Source: JASHVB01 sp963762885 (GTDB lineage: Bacteria > Pseudomonadota > Alphaproteobacteria > Acetobacterales > Acetobacteraceae). Taken from it: a stretch of DNA of 64,000 nucleotides. The stretch is taken from positions 62,001-126,000 of the forward strand of contig CAVXNH010000034.1 in assembly GCA_963762885.1 (NCBI GenBank), written 5' to 3'. The position numbers were made by a program, and so were the translations under genes. Numbering within the stretch: position 1 is the first letter of the stretch; every line of letters begins with the position of its first letter. Below, one piece after another: positions 47,857 to 57,878 of this stretch. A model generated the notes under the pieces. It had not been told where the DNA came from, made no database searches, and was given only the letters and a program-made list of their open reading frames with translations.

Positions 47857-49323
47857 TCAAGTGTCCGCCTGTTTCCAGAACTGCTGGATCTGCTCTAGCG
47901 TCTGCCCCTTGGTCTCCGGCACGCGGTAGTAGATCCAGACCCATGAGATGCCGCAGAACAGCGCGAACAGCCAGAATGTCAACGAATTTCCGATCGCCCC
48001 GATCAGCGACAGGAACGTCTGGCTGACCAGGCACGTCGCGCCCCAGTTCACCGCCGTGGCGACGGCCACCGCCCGGCCGCGGATAGGGCCCGGGAAGATC
48101 TCGTTGATCACCGTCCACACCACCGGTCCCATGGAGAACGCGAAGCAGACGATGAACACCGACCAGCGCGAGCATGGTGACGATGCCTGCCGCGCTCGGG
48201 CTGGTCGCCGCAGGGGCGCCGGCCGCGGCCTGCCCGATGAAGCGGAAAGCGAAGCCGACCACGATCAGGCTGATCGCCCATGCCGACCAGCCCTGACAGC
48301 AGCAGCTTGCGCCGTCCCAGCCCCGTCGATGAAGGCGATCGCGATCAGCGTGGCCAGCACGTTGACCCCGCCGATCGCCCATGTCGTCGCCGTCGTCTGG
48401 GAGGTTTGCGAGGCGAAGCCGGCGGCGGCGAAGATCTGGTCGGCGTAGTAGATGATCGCGTTGATCCCGGTGATCTGCTGGAAGATCGCCAGCCAGACGC
48501 CGATCATCAGCGGCCGCCGCCAGTCGCGCTGGAACACCTCGCGCCAGCGGGCGGAATCGCCTCCCGGCGCAACGCGGTCTCGATGTCATCGAGGCGCGGT
48601 TCGACATCGACGCCCGGCCGCACCCGGCGCAGCTCCGCGGCCGCGTCGTCACGGCGCTGCATCTTCATCAGCCAGCGCGGCGATTCCGGCGCGATCAGCG
48701 CGATCGCGAACAGCAGCAGACCGGGCACCGCCGACACGCCCAGCATGACGCGCCACGCGTCGTTCTCGGACAGCCAGCCATCGACCAGATAGGCCAGGAA
48801 GATGCCGACCGTGATCGCGAGTTGATAGGCCGATACGAACCGCCCGCGCAGCCGCGTCGGCGCCAATTCGGCCGCGTAGAGCGGTGCCGCAACCGCCGCA
48901 ACGCCCACGCCGGCGCCGACGATCAGCCGCCCCACGACCAGGACGAGCGTGTCCGGCGCCAGCGCCTGCACCAGCGCGCCCAGCGTGAACAACGCTCCCG
49001 CCATCAGCACGGTGCGCTTGCGGCCGATCCGGTCCGCCAGTTCGCCGCCCGCCAGCGAGCCGAACAGCGCCCCCAGCGCGACCCAGCTGGTGACCACCTC
49101 GACCACCAGAGGGCTGAGCGCGAACGTCGCCTTGATGCCGTGCAGCGCGCCGGAGATCACGCCCTGGTCGTACCCGAACAGTCCGCCGGAGAAGAGCGAC
49201 GACGACCAGCACCACCGCCAGCCATATCGACAAGCCTTTTGCGAGCCTGGCCGGCTGTCCGACCGACATTGCGGGTGAGGCGGCGTGACGCAGGCCGGGG
49301 CCGCTCGGTGCGGACCACTTCAT
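47857..49323 (-). pseudogene. Sugar porter MFS transporter (GlcP/XylE type), several frameshifts
   Basis: A 12-helix sugar/H+ symporter. Across four or five frames: LIVGAGVGVAAVAAPLYAAE and GRKRTVLMAGALFTLGALVQ, APESPRWLMK, QQITGINAIIYYADQIF, FSMGPVVWTVINEIFPGPIR and PETKGQTLEQIQQFW. These are the hallmark sugar-porter motifs. Shifts lie near 49200, 48550, 48325, 48290 and 48165. Joined length of about 488 residues is right. It directly precedes glk, so glucose is the likely substrate. Confidence 0.85.
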
Positions 49324-49768
49324 GGCATATCCTCCTGGCGTGGCATGGGTGTTCTTGATCGGTGTTCCGCTCGATAGGTGTGGCGGAATCCAGGCTCGCC
49401 GGCCGCGGCCACGCTCAGCATCCTGTGCGTGGGGTCAGGCTTGCGTGATCGAGAGGGTAGCCACAGTGCCAGGCCCGAATTGGGCGCGGGATCAAATCGT
49501 CAGCATCAGAACACGGGGCGCTCGCTCCATTCATAAGTGCGGCGCGCGGCAAAACAATCAAGCGGACACGGAGTTCCACCGAGTTCGGCACGGAGTTTCA
49601 CGGAGAGATAGATTTTCCATCCGCGCCCCGCCGCGTCGCCGCGGCCCCCCCCCGCCGGCGCGATCGGCGATTGGCACCGCCTCTGTGAAACTCCGTGCGG
49701 ACTCAATGAAACTCTGTGTCCGCTTGATTGCTCTTGCTCCGCCGCGGCCACTCAGGCGCACCCAATCC
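49324..49768. other. Gap with inverted GAAACTCCGTG copies
   Basis: Around 49568-49602 GGAGTTCCACCGAGTTCGGC and CACGGAGTTTCACGGAGAGA face CTCTGTGAAACTCCGTGCGG and AATGAAACTCTGTGTCCGC at 49680-49725. This is a decayed repeat; no gene. It likely includes the promoter of the sugar porter. Confidence 0.6.
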
Positions 49769-50467
49769 CTACCGAGCCTGAGCGAGCAACCGCCCCAGCC
49801 CCTGCAACGGCTCCCCGATCTTCATCACCCGCAGCATCGCCCACAGTGCCGCCTGGTTCGTCGTAATCACCGGCTTGCCGAACTCCTGCTCCCACCCGCG
49901 ATGTGCGCCATGGTGGGAAAGTTGCCGCCCGGTACGACCAGCACCTCGATCTCCGGCCGATCGATGCGGGCGAACGCATCGCGCGCATTCTCCGCCCCCA
50001 GCTTGCCGATCGCATAGGCATCGGTGGCGCCGAAGCCCTCCGCCGCCAGCACCTCCAGCCCGTGCTTGGTTCGTAGTAATGCTTCGCCCGCCCGATCACT
50101 TCCTCCGAGTAGGGCGACACCAGTGCGATCGGCGGGCCCCCAGCGCGCGCACCGCCTCGCCGACCGCCATCGCCGAGGTCAACGCCGGCACGCCCGCGCC
50201 CTCCTGCATGCGCCGGATCGTCACCGCGTCGTAGTCGTCCGCGAACAGGCTGGCGGAGGTTTGCGCCAGCGCCACCACCTCCACCTTCGCGGTGCCCAGA
50301 AGCTTCGCCTGGTAGGCGACATCCGCATCGAGGCTGGGCTGGAACGCCGTGCTCCCGGCCTTGCCCAGGCGCCCGAAATGCACCTGCAAGTCGGCAGGCA
50401 GCAGCCGCGTATATTCGATCTCGCAGGTCGTGTTGGTGGACGGGATCAGCACGCCGAAATGTCGCAT
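49769..50467 (-). pseudogene. Asp/Glu racemase-superfamily protein, maleate isomerase-like, three frameshifts
   Basis: MRHFGVLIPSTNTTCEIEYT carries the first cysteine-type motif of maleate isomerase/arylmalonate decarboxylase (GxxxPSxNTxxExE). The second half is reached through frame changes near 50140, 50070 and 49900: IALVSPYSEEVIGRAKHYY, GFGATDAYAIGKLGAENARD and VVPGGNFPTMAHIA. The last has the position where the second cysteine of the active site would be (VLxCTx); here it is PGGNF. Joined length of about 233 residues is normal. Function could be a racemase or isomerase for a dicarboxylate; the loss of the second Cys needs a check. Confidence 0.7.
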
Positions 50468-50530
50468 CTCTGGATTCTCCCTTGTCGCCCCGTTCCCACT
50501 GTCATTATGTAGCAACCGCCACAACGAAAC

Positions 50531-50552
50531 GTCATCCCCGCGAAAGCGGGGA
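50531..50552. repeat. REP palindrome, left of IS30
   Basis: GTCATCCCCGCGAAAGCGGG, a palindrome with the CGCG/CGCG core. The inverted copy CCCCGCTTTCGCGGGGATGAC lies at 51608-51629 on the other side of the IS30 element. Confidence 0.85.
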
Positions 50553-50584
50553 CCCAAGCGGCTGGGTCCCCTGGGCTCACAAAC

Positions 50585-51591
50585 GAAGTGCAACACCATG
50601 GTAGGGTGTTGCAATGGCCCAACAATACGATCACCTCACGCTCGAGGAACGGTGTGCGATTGCCCGTCTTCATGAAGACGGGCAATCGCTCCGCCAAATC
50701 GCGGCAGCTCTGGATCGCTCGCCATCGACAATCTCTCGCGAACTGAGACGCAACCGCGGCAACAAGGTTGGCTATAAACCGGCCTATGCTGAGGAGCAGG
50801 CCAGAGCCCGCCGCTGGACCGGGTCAAAACTTGAGCGCGACGATGCGCTCCGCAACCTGGTTCTCGACTGCCTGCGGAACGGTTGGTCGCCCGAGCAGGT
50901 CGCCGGCCGGCTCCGGCAGCAAAAAGCGGCAACAACGATCAGTCACGAAACCATCTACCGCTTCATCTATGCCCAAATCCGCCGGACCCAGGATTTCGCC
51001 TGGCGACTCTATCTGCCGCGCGCCAAGTTCAAGCGTGGCTATCGTGGCCGCAAGGGTGGAAGTCCGGTTCAGCACATAAAAGACCGTGTCTCCATCGGCA
51101 AACGTCCACTCTATATCAATGCTCGCCGTCAGCCCGGCCACTGGGAGGCCGACTATGTGCTGTTCAGCAAATACGGCCAGTCCGTGCTGGTTGCCCAGGA
51201 ACGCGCCTCGCGATTCATCCTGCTGGCCAAACCGCCCAGCCGCAAAGCCGAGACAACCGCCGACCAACTGCACACCTGGTTGGCCGCTTTGCCAGCCCAA
51301 CTGCGCCGAACCCTGACCCAGGACAACGGTACCGAGTTCGCCAACCATCACAAGCTGCGCGATGCACTCGGCATCAACACCTACTTCTGCAATCCACATA
51401 GCCCCTGGGAGAAGGGCGGCATCGAGAACGCCAACGGCCGCGTGCGACGCGACCTGCCACGAAAAACCGACCTGCGTCAGTGCTCGCAACGCCAAATCGA
51501 CGCCATCGCTCGGCGACATAATAATACCCCTCGCAAATGCCTTGGCTTCAAAACCCCCGCTGAGCTATTCTCCGGCCATCTGTTGCACTTC
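50585..51591. mobile_element. IS30-family insertion sequence
   Basis: Imperfect inverted ends GAAGTGCAACACCATGG (left, from 50585) and the complement GAAGTGCAACAGATGG (right, to 51591). AAA lies at 50581-50583 and 51592-51594. The element is bracketed by two inverted REP palindromes, so it probably inserted into or between them. The transposase reading frame runs 36 bp past the right end into the REP, which is unusual. Confidence 0.75.
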
Positions 51592-51627
51592 AAATGTAAA
51601 TCCACCTCCCCGCTTTCGCGGGGATGA
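50614..51627 (+). CDS. IS30 family transposase
   Basis: 337 residues. N-terminal HTH (LTLEERCAIARLHEDGQSLR, QIAAALDRSPSTISRELRRN) and a DDE core: PGHWEADYVL (first Asp), TLTQDNGTEFANH (second) and WEKGGIENANGRVRRDLPRK (Glu). The end KSTSPLSRG is coded by the flanking REP palindrome, so the natural stop lies in the target site. The gene is intact and starts inside a palindromic region. Confidence 0.93.
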   Translation: MAQQYDHLTLEERCAIARLHEDGQSLRQIAAALDRSPSTISRELRRNRGNKVGYKPAYAEEQARARRWTGSKLERDDALRNLVLDCLRNGWSPEQVAGRLRQQKAATTISHETIYRFIYAQIRRTQDFAWRLYLPRAKFKRGYRGRKGGSPVQHIKDRVSIGKRPLYINARRQPGHWEADYVLFSKYGQSVLVAQERASRFILLAKPPSRKAETTADQLHTWLAALPAQLRRTLTQDNGTEFANHHKLRDALGINTYFCNPHSPWEKGGIENANGRVRRDLPRKTDLRQCSQRQIDAIARRHNNTPRKCLGFKTPAELFSGHLLHFKCKSTSPLSRG

Positions 51628-51716
51628 CGGTGCAGTTTGCGGTGAATGCGGACCCAGTGGCGTTTGCTAGATGATGCCGCAATGGCACGAGGACGCTATT
51701 TTCCTCGTGATGACAG

Positions 51717-52706
51717 TTACGAAGTTGGCGCCCCCAGCCTTGCCTCTATCCGGTTCCAGATCGCCGCCTCGATGTTGATGCCGTCGAACCGGTCGATCTC
51801 CTGAATCCCGGTCGGCGACGTGACATTGATCTCCGTCAGCCAATCGCCGATCACGTCGATCCCGACGAAGATCATCCCCTGCGCCCGCAGCGTCGGGCCG
51901 ATCGCCGCGCAGATCTCGCGGTCGCGCGCGGACAATTCGCATTTTTCCGGCCGTCCGCCGACATGCATGTTCGACCGCGCCTCGCCCGCCGCCGGCACCC
52001 GGTTCACCACGCCCATCGGCTCGCCGTCCACCAGGATGATGCGCTTGTCGCCCTTGCGCACCGCAGGCTCATAGCGCTGGAACATCAGCGGCTCGCGCGA
52101 GCGGGCAAAGTGCATCTCCAGCAGCGAGGCCAGGTTCTCGTCGTCCGGCTTGATGCGGAACACGCCGGCGCCGCCGTTGCCGAACAGCGGCTTTACGATG
52201 ATGTCCTGGTACTCCTGGCGAAAGCTGCGGATCGCTTCCAGGTCCCAGGTGATCATGGTGGGCGGCATCAGGTCGGGAAAGTGCGTCACCAGCAGCTTTT
52301 CCGGCGCGTTGCGCACCGCCGCCGGGTCGTTCACCACCAGCGTCCCCGGCTGGATATGCTCCAGCATGTGAGTCGCGGTGATGTAGGCCATGTCGAACGG
52401 CGGATCCTGCCGCATCAGCACCACGTCCATCGTCGCCAGGTCAAGGTACTCCATCTCCCCGAAGCGGTAGTGTGCGCCGAGCTTGCGTTCCACCGTCACC
52501 GGACGGGCGCGGGCGAAAAGCCGCTCCTCGCGCCGCGCCCCCTCGCGCTTCGCCCCCTCGCGCAACGCCATGTGACGCACCTCGTAATGCCACAGCGCGT
52601 GGCCGCGAAGCTGCGCCTCCAGCATCAGGGCGAAGGTCGAGTCCGCATCGATGTTGATGCTTTCGATCGGGTCCATCTGGACCGCGACCTTCAGCCGCCC
52701 TGCCAT
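51717..52706 (-). CDS. gshB: Glutathione synthetase
   Basis: Ligates gamma-glutamylcysteine and glycine. 329 residues starting MAGRLKVAVQMDPIESINID. The ATP-grasp pattern is clear: VVNDPAAVRNAPEKLL, QDIIVKPLFGNGGAGVFRI (Gly-rich loop), MFQRYEPAVRKGDKRIILVD, VNRVPAAGEARSNMHVGG and the metal-binding FVGIDVIGDWLTEINVTSPT with ending EIDRFDGIN. ATG 52706 is the natural start; the frame is open to 52898 without resemblance. A tandem ARREG/AKREG insert of about 12 residues near 60-75 may be linked to the GC-rich DNA there. The gene is intact. Confidence 0.95.
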   Translation of the reverse strand: MAGRLKVAVQMDPIESINIDADSTFALMLEAQLRGHALWHYEVRHMALREGAKREGARREERLFARARPVTVERKLGAHYRFGEMEYLDLATMDVVLMRQDPPFDMAYITATHMLEHIQPGTLVVNDPAAVRNAPEKLLVTHFPDLMPPTMITWDLEAIRSFRQEYQDIIVKPLFGNGGAGVFRIKPDDENLASLLEMHFARSREPLMFQRYEPAVRKGDKRIILVDGEPMGVVNRVPAAGEARSNMHVGGRPEKCELSARDREICAAIGPTLRAQGMIFVGIDVIGDWLTEINVTSPTGIQEIDRFDGINIEAAIWNRIEARLGAPTS

Positions 52707-52979
52707 CCCAGCCCCCTGCTGCCGTGCTGCCCGAGCACCTTGTCTAGTCAGTCGCGCGCCGCCAGGGAAGGCCGAGCCCGGCCGGGCGCCAGCGTCATGG
52801 TCAGGCCACGCACGACTTGCTGTTCTGATCGCCGGGTCCCGGGGGGAGATCGCTTGGCTGCTCGAACGTGCGGCGTTGCAGTGGGGACTCGCGGCCAACC
52901 CGCAGTTTTTCCCCGCATCTTAATCCGTCGTTTACCTCCGCCGGCTGACAGTGCGGTTGCGTGTGGGAACCGGAGAACG

Positions 52980-54344
52980 ATGTCCTTCGAGGTGGTGACC
53001 AAGGCTGCCGTCGGGTTCGCCGGCCGGGAAGCCCGGATCGTGACGGCAGCCGAACTTGCCCCGATCCTGGTGCTGCATGCGGGGTTTCTTGCTCGCACTC
53101 CGGGCGGCCGGCGCGCCATCCTCAAGTTCACCAACCTGTCCGGCCTCGACCTCAACGGCTGCTGCCTGGCCGAGGCCGATCTCAGCGGCGCCCTGCTCCA
53201 GCGCACCAACCTGATCCGCGCCGACCTGCGCGATGCCAACCTGTTCGGCGCCGATCTGACCCGCGCCGATCTGACCGACGCCTGCCTGGAAAGTGCCGAT
53301 CTGCGTGGCGCGACGCTGCGCGACGCAACGCTGACCCGCTGCGACATGTCACGCATCGACCTGCGCGAGGGCATGCTGATGGCGTCGGAGGGCGGTAATC
53401 TCCAGCAGACCCACGGCGATGGCGGCACGTCGATGCTGGGTGCGAAGGTGGCCGGCGCCAGAATGCAGCGCGCCAGGCTGTCCAACATCTTCCTCAAGCA
53501 GGCCGATCTGCGCGACTCCGACCTGCGCGGCAGCATCATGGTGCGCGCCAATCTCTCCAAGGCCGACCTGACGGGATGCAACCTGCATGGCGCCGACCTG
53601 ACCGGCGCCAATCTCAGTGGAGCGATCCTGGCCGGCGCGATCCTCACCGGCGCCACCCTGGCCGACGCCAAACTCGAGGGCGCCAATTTGCTCGGCGCAT
53701 TGCTCGAAGGCGCCGACTTCAGCCGCGCCAAGATGACCAATGTGCTGCTGCCCCGCCGGCTGGACCGCAACCTCCAGGAAGTTCTGCTGCAACACGCGAA
53801 CTGGATCATGAGCAATGGCCAGGAAGGCCAGCGTGCCGATCTGTCCGGTGTGGACCTGTCCGAGCTCGATCTTGGCGGTGTCGATCTCAGTGCCGCGGTG
53901 CTGAAGGGCGCGGTGCTGCGCCGCACCATCCTCGCCAAGGCGCTGTTGGCAATGGCCGATCTGTCACTGGCGGACGCTCGTCATGTGGACCTGTCGGGCG
54001 CCGATCTGCGCGGCGCACGGCTCGAGCGGGCCAGCCTCAACGGAGCGTTGATGGAGAATGTGCGTGCCTGCCCGATGCCAATCCGAGGGCATCCCGACTG
54101 GCCGACCAACCTGACGCTGGCCCGGTTGCCGTCGGCCTGCCTCGCCAACGCAGCGCTGATGCATGCGACGCTGATACGCGCCGATCTGACCAAGGCCGAT
54201 CTGCGTGGCACGGACTTTACCGGCGCCTCGCTGTGCGAAGCGCGGTTGGAGGATGCGCTGGTCGAACGGACCATGTTCGACAAAGCAGACCTGACCGGCT
54301 GCACCGGCGTGGCCGCCGGCACCGGTTCGGCCGCAGCCGCATAG
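52980..54344 (+). CDS. Pentapeptide-repeat protein
   Basis: 454 residues. After about 55 residues of other structure (VGFAGREARIVTAAE) three blocks of A(D/N)LxG-type pentapeptides occur: ADLSGALLQRTNLIRADLRD, ADLTGANLSGAILAGAILTG, and ADLSLADARHVDLSGADLRG. These form right-handed quadrilateral beta-helices. A 70-residue interruption (MASEGGNLQQTHGDGGTSML, then LLPRRLDRNLQEVLLQHANW) divides the helix. No resistance role (Qnr/MfpA) can be assigned. GGGAACCGGAGAACG precedes the ATG at 52980. Confidence 0.88.
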   Translation: MSFEVVTKAAVGFAGREARIVTAAELAPILVLHAGFLARTPGGRRAILKFTNLSGLDLNGCCLAEADLSGALLQRTNLIRADLRDANLFGADLTRADLTDACLESADLRGATLRDATLTRCDMSRIDLREGMLMASEGGNLQQTHGDGGTSMLGAKVAGARMQRARLSNIFLKQADLRDSDLRGSIMVRANLSKADLTGCNLHGADLTGANLSGAILAGAILTGATLADAKLEGANLLGALLEGADFSRAKMTNVLLPRRLDRNLQEVLLQHANWIMSNGQEGQRADLSGVDLSELDLGGVDLSAAVLKGAVLRRTILAKALLAMADLSLADARHVDLSGADLRGARLERASLNGALMENVRACPMPIRGHPDWPTNLTLARLPSACLANAALMHATLIRADLTKADLRGTDFTGASLCEARLEDALVERTMFDKADLTGCTGVAAGTGSAAAA

Positions 54345-55096
54345 GCTACGGACGATACCTGCTGCTGAACGTTCCCCGCTTCCTGCTGGATCTGCTGCTA
54401 CCGCCACAATGCATCTGCTGCGATGCGCTGGTGGAAACCCAAGGCGCGCTATGCGCCGCTTGTTTCTGCCACACCTCTTCATCACTGAGCCCTTCTGCGC
54501 GCGCTGCGGCGTGCCCTTCGCCGCAGCCGCGCAGGGCGATAGCGCTGCACTCTGCCCATCGTGCCTGACGCCCCGCCCTTGTTCGGGCTTGCGCGCGCCG
54601 CGCTGCGCTACGACGCACAGGCGCGCAAACTGATCCTGCCCCTGAAGCATGCCGACCGTCCGGAACTTGCAGAGATGCTGGCGCCGCACATGGCGCGTGC
54701 CGGCGCCGCCTTGTTGCGCCATGCCGATCTGCTGGTGCCAGTGCCATTGCACCGGCTGCGCCTGTTCCATCGCCGCTACAACCAGGCCGCCCTGCTTGCG
54801 CAACCCATCGCCCGCATCGCTGGCGTTTCTGCATTGCTCGATGCGCTGGTCAGACCCCGCGCCACGGTATCCCTCGACACGAAATCCCCGGCCGAACGCG
54901 CAGCGGTGGTGCAGGAAGCGTTCGCTGTCCGCCCGGGGCGGGGCGAGTGCTGACCGGCCGGTCGGTGGTGCTGATCGATGACGTCATGACCTCCGGCGCC
55001 ACCGCCAATGCCTGCACGGCCACGTTGCTGGCCGCCGGCGCCCGGTCCGTGGACGTGCTGGTCGCCGCCCGCGTGCCCGACCCGCGGTTGAACTGA
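54345..55096 (+). pseudogene. comF: ComF family phosphoribosyltransferase, three frameshifts
   Basis: A zinc-ribbon plus PRTase protein of the ComFC/GntX type, linked to DNA uptake or thiol use. LLLPPQCICCDALVE and ALCAACF form the first half of the ribbon, FCARCGVPF and LCPSC the second (next frame). LFGLARAALRYDAQARKLIL, HADLLVPVPLHRLRLFHRRY and NQAALLAQPIA follow in the third. After a shift near 54942 comes VVLIDDVMTSGATANACTAT, the PRPP loop. Joined length of about 250 is normal. The start codon is not clear because the gene begins just after the pentapeptide gene without ATG. Confidence 0.8.
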
Positions 55097-55104
55097 TGCG
55101 CCGC

Positions 55105-56324
55105 CTACCGATAGTGAGGACCACCCACCGGAGATCACCTTTCCGACCGGCACCCAGCGGCCGCCCTCGAAGCGTTGGATCTGGAACTGGCTGATCCCGC
55201 TATAATCGCTGGGAGTCGTCGTCATCGTGATCCCCGGCAGCAGCATCGGCACCCGAACGTGGTCCAGGTGTGTGGCAATGTTCAGCATGTTCTCTCGCGT
55301 CAGCGTCGATCCCGCCTGTTCGAGCACATGCGCCGTCAGCCAGGAGATCATGTAGCCGCTCACGATGCCGACGTCGCGCGGATTGCCCTGCGTCAGGTTC
55401 TGCTTCACCCACGCCAGAAAGGCCTTCACATCGGCATCGTCCGCCCAGGTCGGATCGAACGCATCCTTGGCATAGGCGGTCGAGACCAGGCCCTCCGCAT
55501 TATCCAACCCGGCCGGCTTCAGCACCCCCTCGACACTGCTCGCGATGCTGCAAACCAAGTGGAGCGGCGCCCAGCCAAGGCTATGCCGCTCCCGGATCTG
55601 TTCCGCGCCGGCCTTCTGTGTCCCGGCGAAATAGAACACGTTGGCGCCTGAGGCTTGCGCGGCGATCACCTGCGAATCCACCGTCGGATCCGCGACTTCG
55701 AAGGTTTGTTCGCTGACGATCAAGGAGTCCGCCTTGTCGCCGAGGCCGGACCGGAACCCGGCCCGGAAGTCCTTCCCAAGATCGTCATTCTGGTAAAGCA
55801 CGGCGATTTTCGGGCGTGGGCACGGTTTCCAGAACGTAGCGTCCCATGGCCCGCCCTTCCGCGATGTAACCGGGCAGGAAGCCCATGGTCCATGGGAACG
55901 CCTTGGGATCCCTGAAGCGGCTCGCCCCTGTGGTGATGAACAGTTGCGGCACCTTCTTCAGGTTGAGGTATTTCTCCACCGCCGCGTTGGTGGGCGTTCC
56001 CACAGAGCCATAGATCATCAGGACGTTGTCGTCCTCGACCAGCCGCCGCGTCGCCTCGACGGTCTTGGGCGGCGTGTAGCCATCGTCGAGCGAAATGAGT
56101 GTGACCTTCCGGCCATTGATGCCGCCGGCTTTGTTGAGCGCATCGAAATATGCCAGCGACGCCAGTCCCCCCGCGCCGGCGACCGAAACCGGCCCGCTGA
56201 AGGGCATGGTTTGACCGAGCCTGATCTCCGTTGCGGATGCGCCGGGATCATACTGCTGCGCCATGGCCGCACCGGCCGCGACGACAGACAGCGCCATAAC
56301 GGCGCCGAACATCCGGCCGAGCAT
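55105..56324 (-). pseudogene. Branched-chain amino-acid-type ABC substrate-binding protein, frameshifted
   Basis: MLGRMFGAVMALSVVAAGAA with MAQQYDPG is a signal peptide. Mature parts TEIRLGQTMPFSGPVSVAGA, LISLDDGYTPPKTVEATRRL and MIYGSVGTPTNAAVEKYLNL are periplasmic-binding type I. Near 55815 the frame changes at KIAVLYQNDDLGKDFR. EGLVSTAYAKDAFDPTWADD and YSGISQFQIQRFEGGRWVPV follow. The frame then reads into the convergent comF gene; a small shift near 55120 would end it at 55105 (GGPHYR). Total about 405 residues, normal. No permease genes are adjacent. Confidence 0.82.
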
Positions 56325-56984
56325 TCGCCTGTCCTCCCCTTGCCATGCCGGTAGACGCCTTGTTGGCGGCCCGGTTCACATGCCGATCGTCTTGTGTCGC
56401 ATCGTGCGGGGAAAACGTCTATCTGGCCGATAGTCGGTACGGGACCGCCCCGACCGTCATGGCCGGGTCGAGCCCAGCCATAACGGTAGAGCGGTCCGTG
56501 CCGTACTTCAATCGATTTACGGGCTGGTATAACGCCTCGAGGGATGAAGCTATTCGGGAAAACTCCACGCCGACTGTGCCAGCCGAGGCTGGCAGGAGTA
56601 AGTCAGACCTCACAGATTAAGGCACAGACCATATTAATTCCAATCTGATGACGATCCTTTGTGGGGTTTGCTACTTAACGTCGTGCATCTGCGATGAACC
56701 CTTGCTTGCTTCGACGCGCGCAACAGGCTGCTGTGACGGACTCGGGAGCCTGCGCGCCAGCCAGAACTCCATGCACCAATTCGGGCCGCCATTTTGGGAA
56801 GAGCCCAGCGGCAGGCAACACCCCATGCCCAGCGGACAGTTGCCCGCCGGGCGCGGCCCATTGTCTCGCCGGAAGACTTCTGAGACGAAGGTGAGACTCC
56901 CCGGCCGTGACGATTGCCGAGGATTGGCGCGGCGTCTTCGTTAATTGTGTTGACAAATACTTCCTAACATGCTACTGACATCGC
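56325..56984. other. Gene-free region with a family A half-copy
   Basis: At 56440-56532 lies the right half of a family A palindrome (GACCGTCATGGCCGGGTCGA ... TCAATCGATTTACGGGCTGG). The rest, to 56984, has two small open frames on opposite strands (56648-56944, 56675-56956) without convincing composition. Confidence 0.6.
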
Positions 56985-57878
56985 ATGGAGAACGCCGCCA
57001 CCGCCACTGCCCGTCCTGCCTCACCCGACGATCCCCAACCGGATCGTTCGGCGCGGACAATGCCGGCGCGTATCGCCGCACTGCTGCATACGGTTCGTAT
57101 CATGCTGGGCTTCGGCCGCCATCTTGCCGCGACCGCGAAGCAGCGCTCCGCCAGCCCCGAGTTCAACGCCATCGCGGCCTGCTTCGGCACCGGGCGACTG
57201 TTTAAGATCATGGCGCACCTGCAACGCGGTCTCCTGCGCGCCACCGCACTGGAGAACGTGCTGCTCGCGCGCGCGGCACGGGGCCGGGATATCGCCGTCG
57301 GCGCACCGCGCAAGCACGTAATTACGGAACTGACCATGCCGGCCCACCCGCCGGTAGAGCCGCCGGTAGAGCCGCCGGTAGAGCAACCGGCCGCGCCGCC
57401 AGTAGAGCAACCGGCTACGCCAGCCGAGCCGCAGCCCGAGACGCCCGTCGCGCGGAAGAACCCGCGGTCGTCCCGCCCGATCGGCTGGGACGATCCCGAA
57501 CTGTTCATGCCAACCCTGAAGGAACTCGAGGCGCAGGTGCGCCGTCGCCCGCTCGGCCGCACCCTGGTCGATATCTGCCTCGATCTTGCGGTGGTGCCCG
57601 GCTTCTGCTCCAGTCCGTTCCTGAATGAGCTGCTCGACAGCATCCGCCTGCGCGGCGGCAGCATCGGCGTTCTGATGGTGGAGAAGATGCACCGGGAGCA
57701 GGCCTTCTGTAAGGAGCAGGACCGGAAGGTGGGCAGCAACTGGGATTGGCAGACGCTGACGCAGGACGCCGTCCGCCGCATGCTGGGAGGCCTCATCGGC
57801 GAGGGGACGGACGCTGCGTTCGGTACGCTCCAGGAACAGCTTGCGCCGTCCGCGGCGGTGGCCACCGGCCCTTCCTGA
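56985..57878 (+). CDS. Hypothetical protein with PVEPPVEQPA-type repeats
   Basis: 297 residues. An N-terminal helical part (LLHTVRIMLGFGRHLAATAK, LFKIMAHLQRGLL) is joined by a Pro/Val/Glu linker of about 35 residues (PVEPPVEPPVEQPAAPPVEQ) to a C-terminal domain: RPLGRTLVDICLDLAVVPGF, FLNELLDSIRLRGGSIGVLM and DRKVGSNWDWQTLTQDAVRR. No family is recognised. The linker resembles periplasm-spanning or TonB-like spacers, but there is no signal peptide or clear membrane helix. No operon partner. Confidence 0.6.
   Translation: MENAATATARPASPDDPQPDRSARTMPARIAALLHTVRIMLGFGRHLAATAKQRSASPEFNAIAACFGTGRLFKIMAHLQRGLLRATALENVLLARAARGRDIAVGAPRKHVITELTMPAHPPVEPPVEPPVEQPAAPPVEQPATPAEPQPETPVARKNPRSSRPIGWDDPELFMPTLKELEAQVRRRPLGRTLVDICLDLAVVPGFCSSPFLNELLDSIRLRGGSIGVLMVEKMHREQAFCKEQDRKVGSNWDWQTLTQDAVRRMLGGLIGEGTDAAFGTLQEQLAPSAAVATGPS

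Noticed and set aside
51963..52979. 340-codon N-terminal extension of the pentapeptide protein
   Set aside because: The frame is open but antisense to gshB; the family-like part starts at ATG 52980 with a good ribosome site.
52980..54344. Qnr-type fluoroquinolone resistance protein
   Set aside because: Pentapeptide repeats alone are not specific; this protein is about twice the length of Qnr/MfpA and has an interrupted helix.
56648..56956. Two small opposed open frames
   Set aside because: Neither has family resemblance or a good ribosome site; they are mutual shadows.
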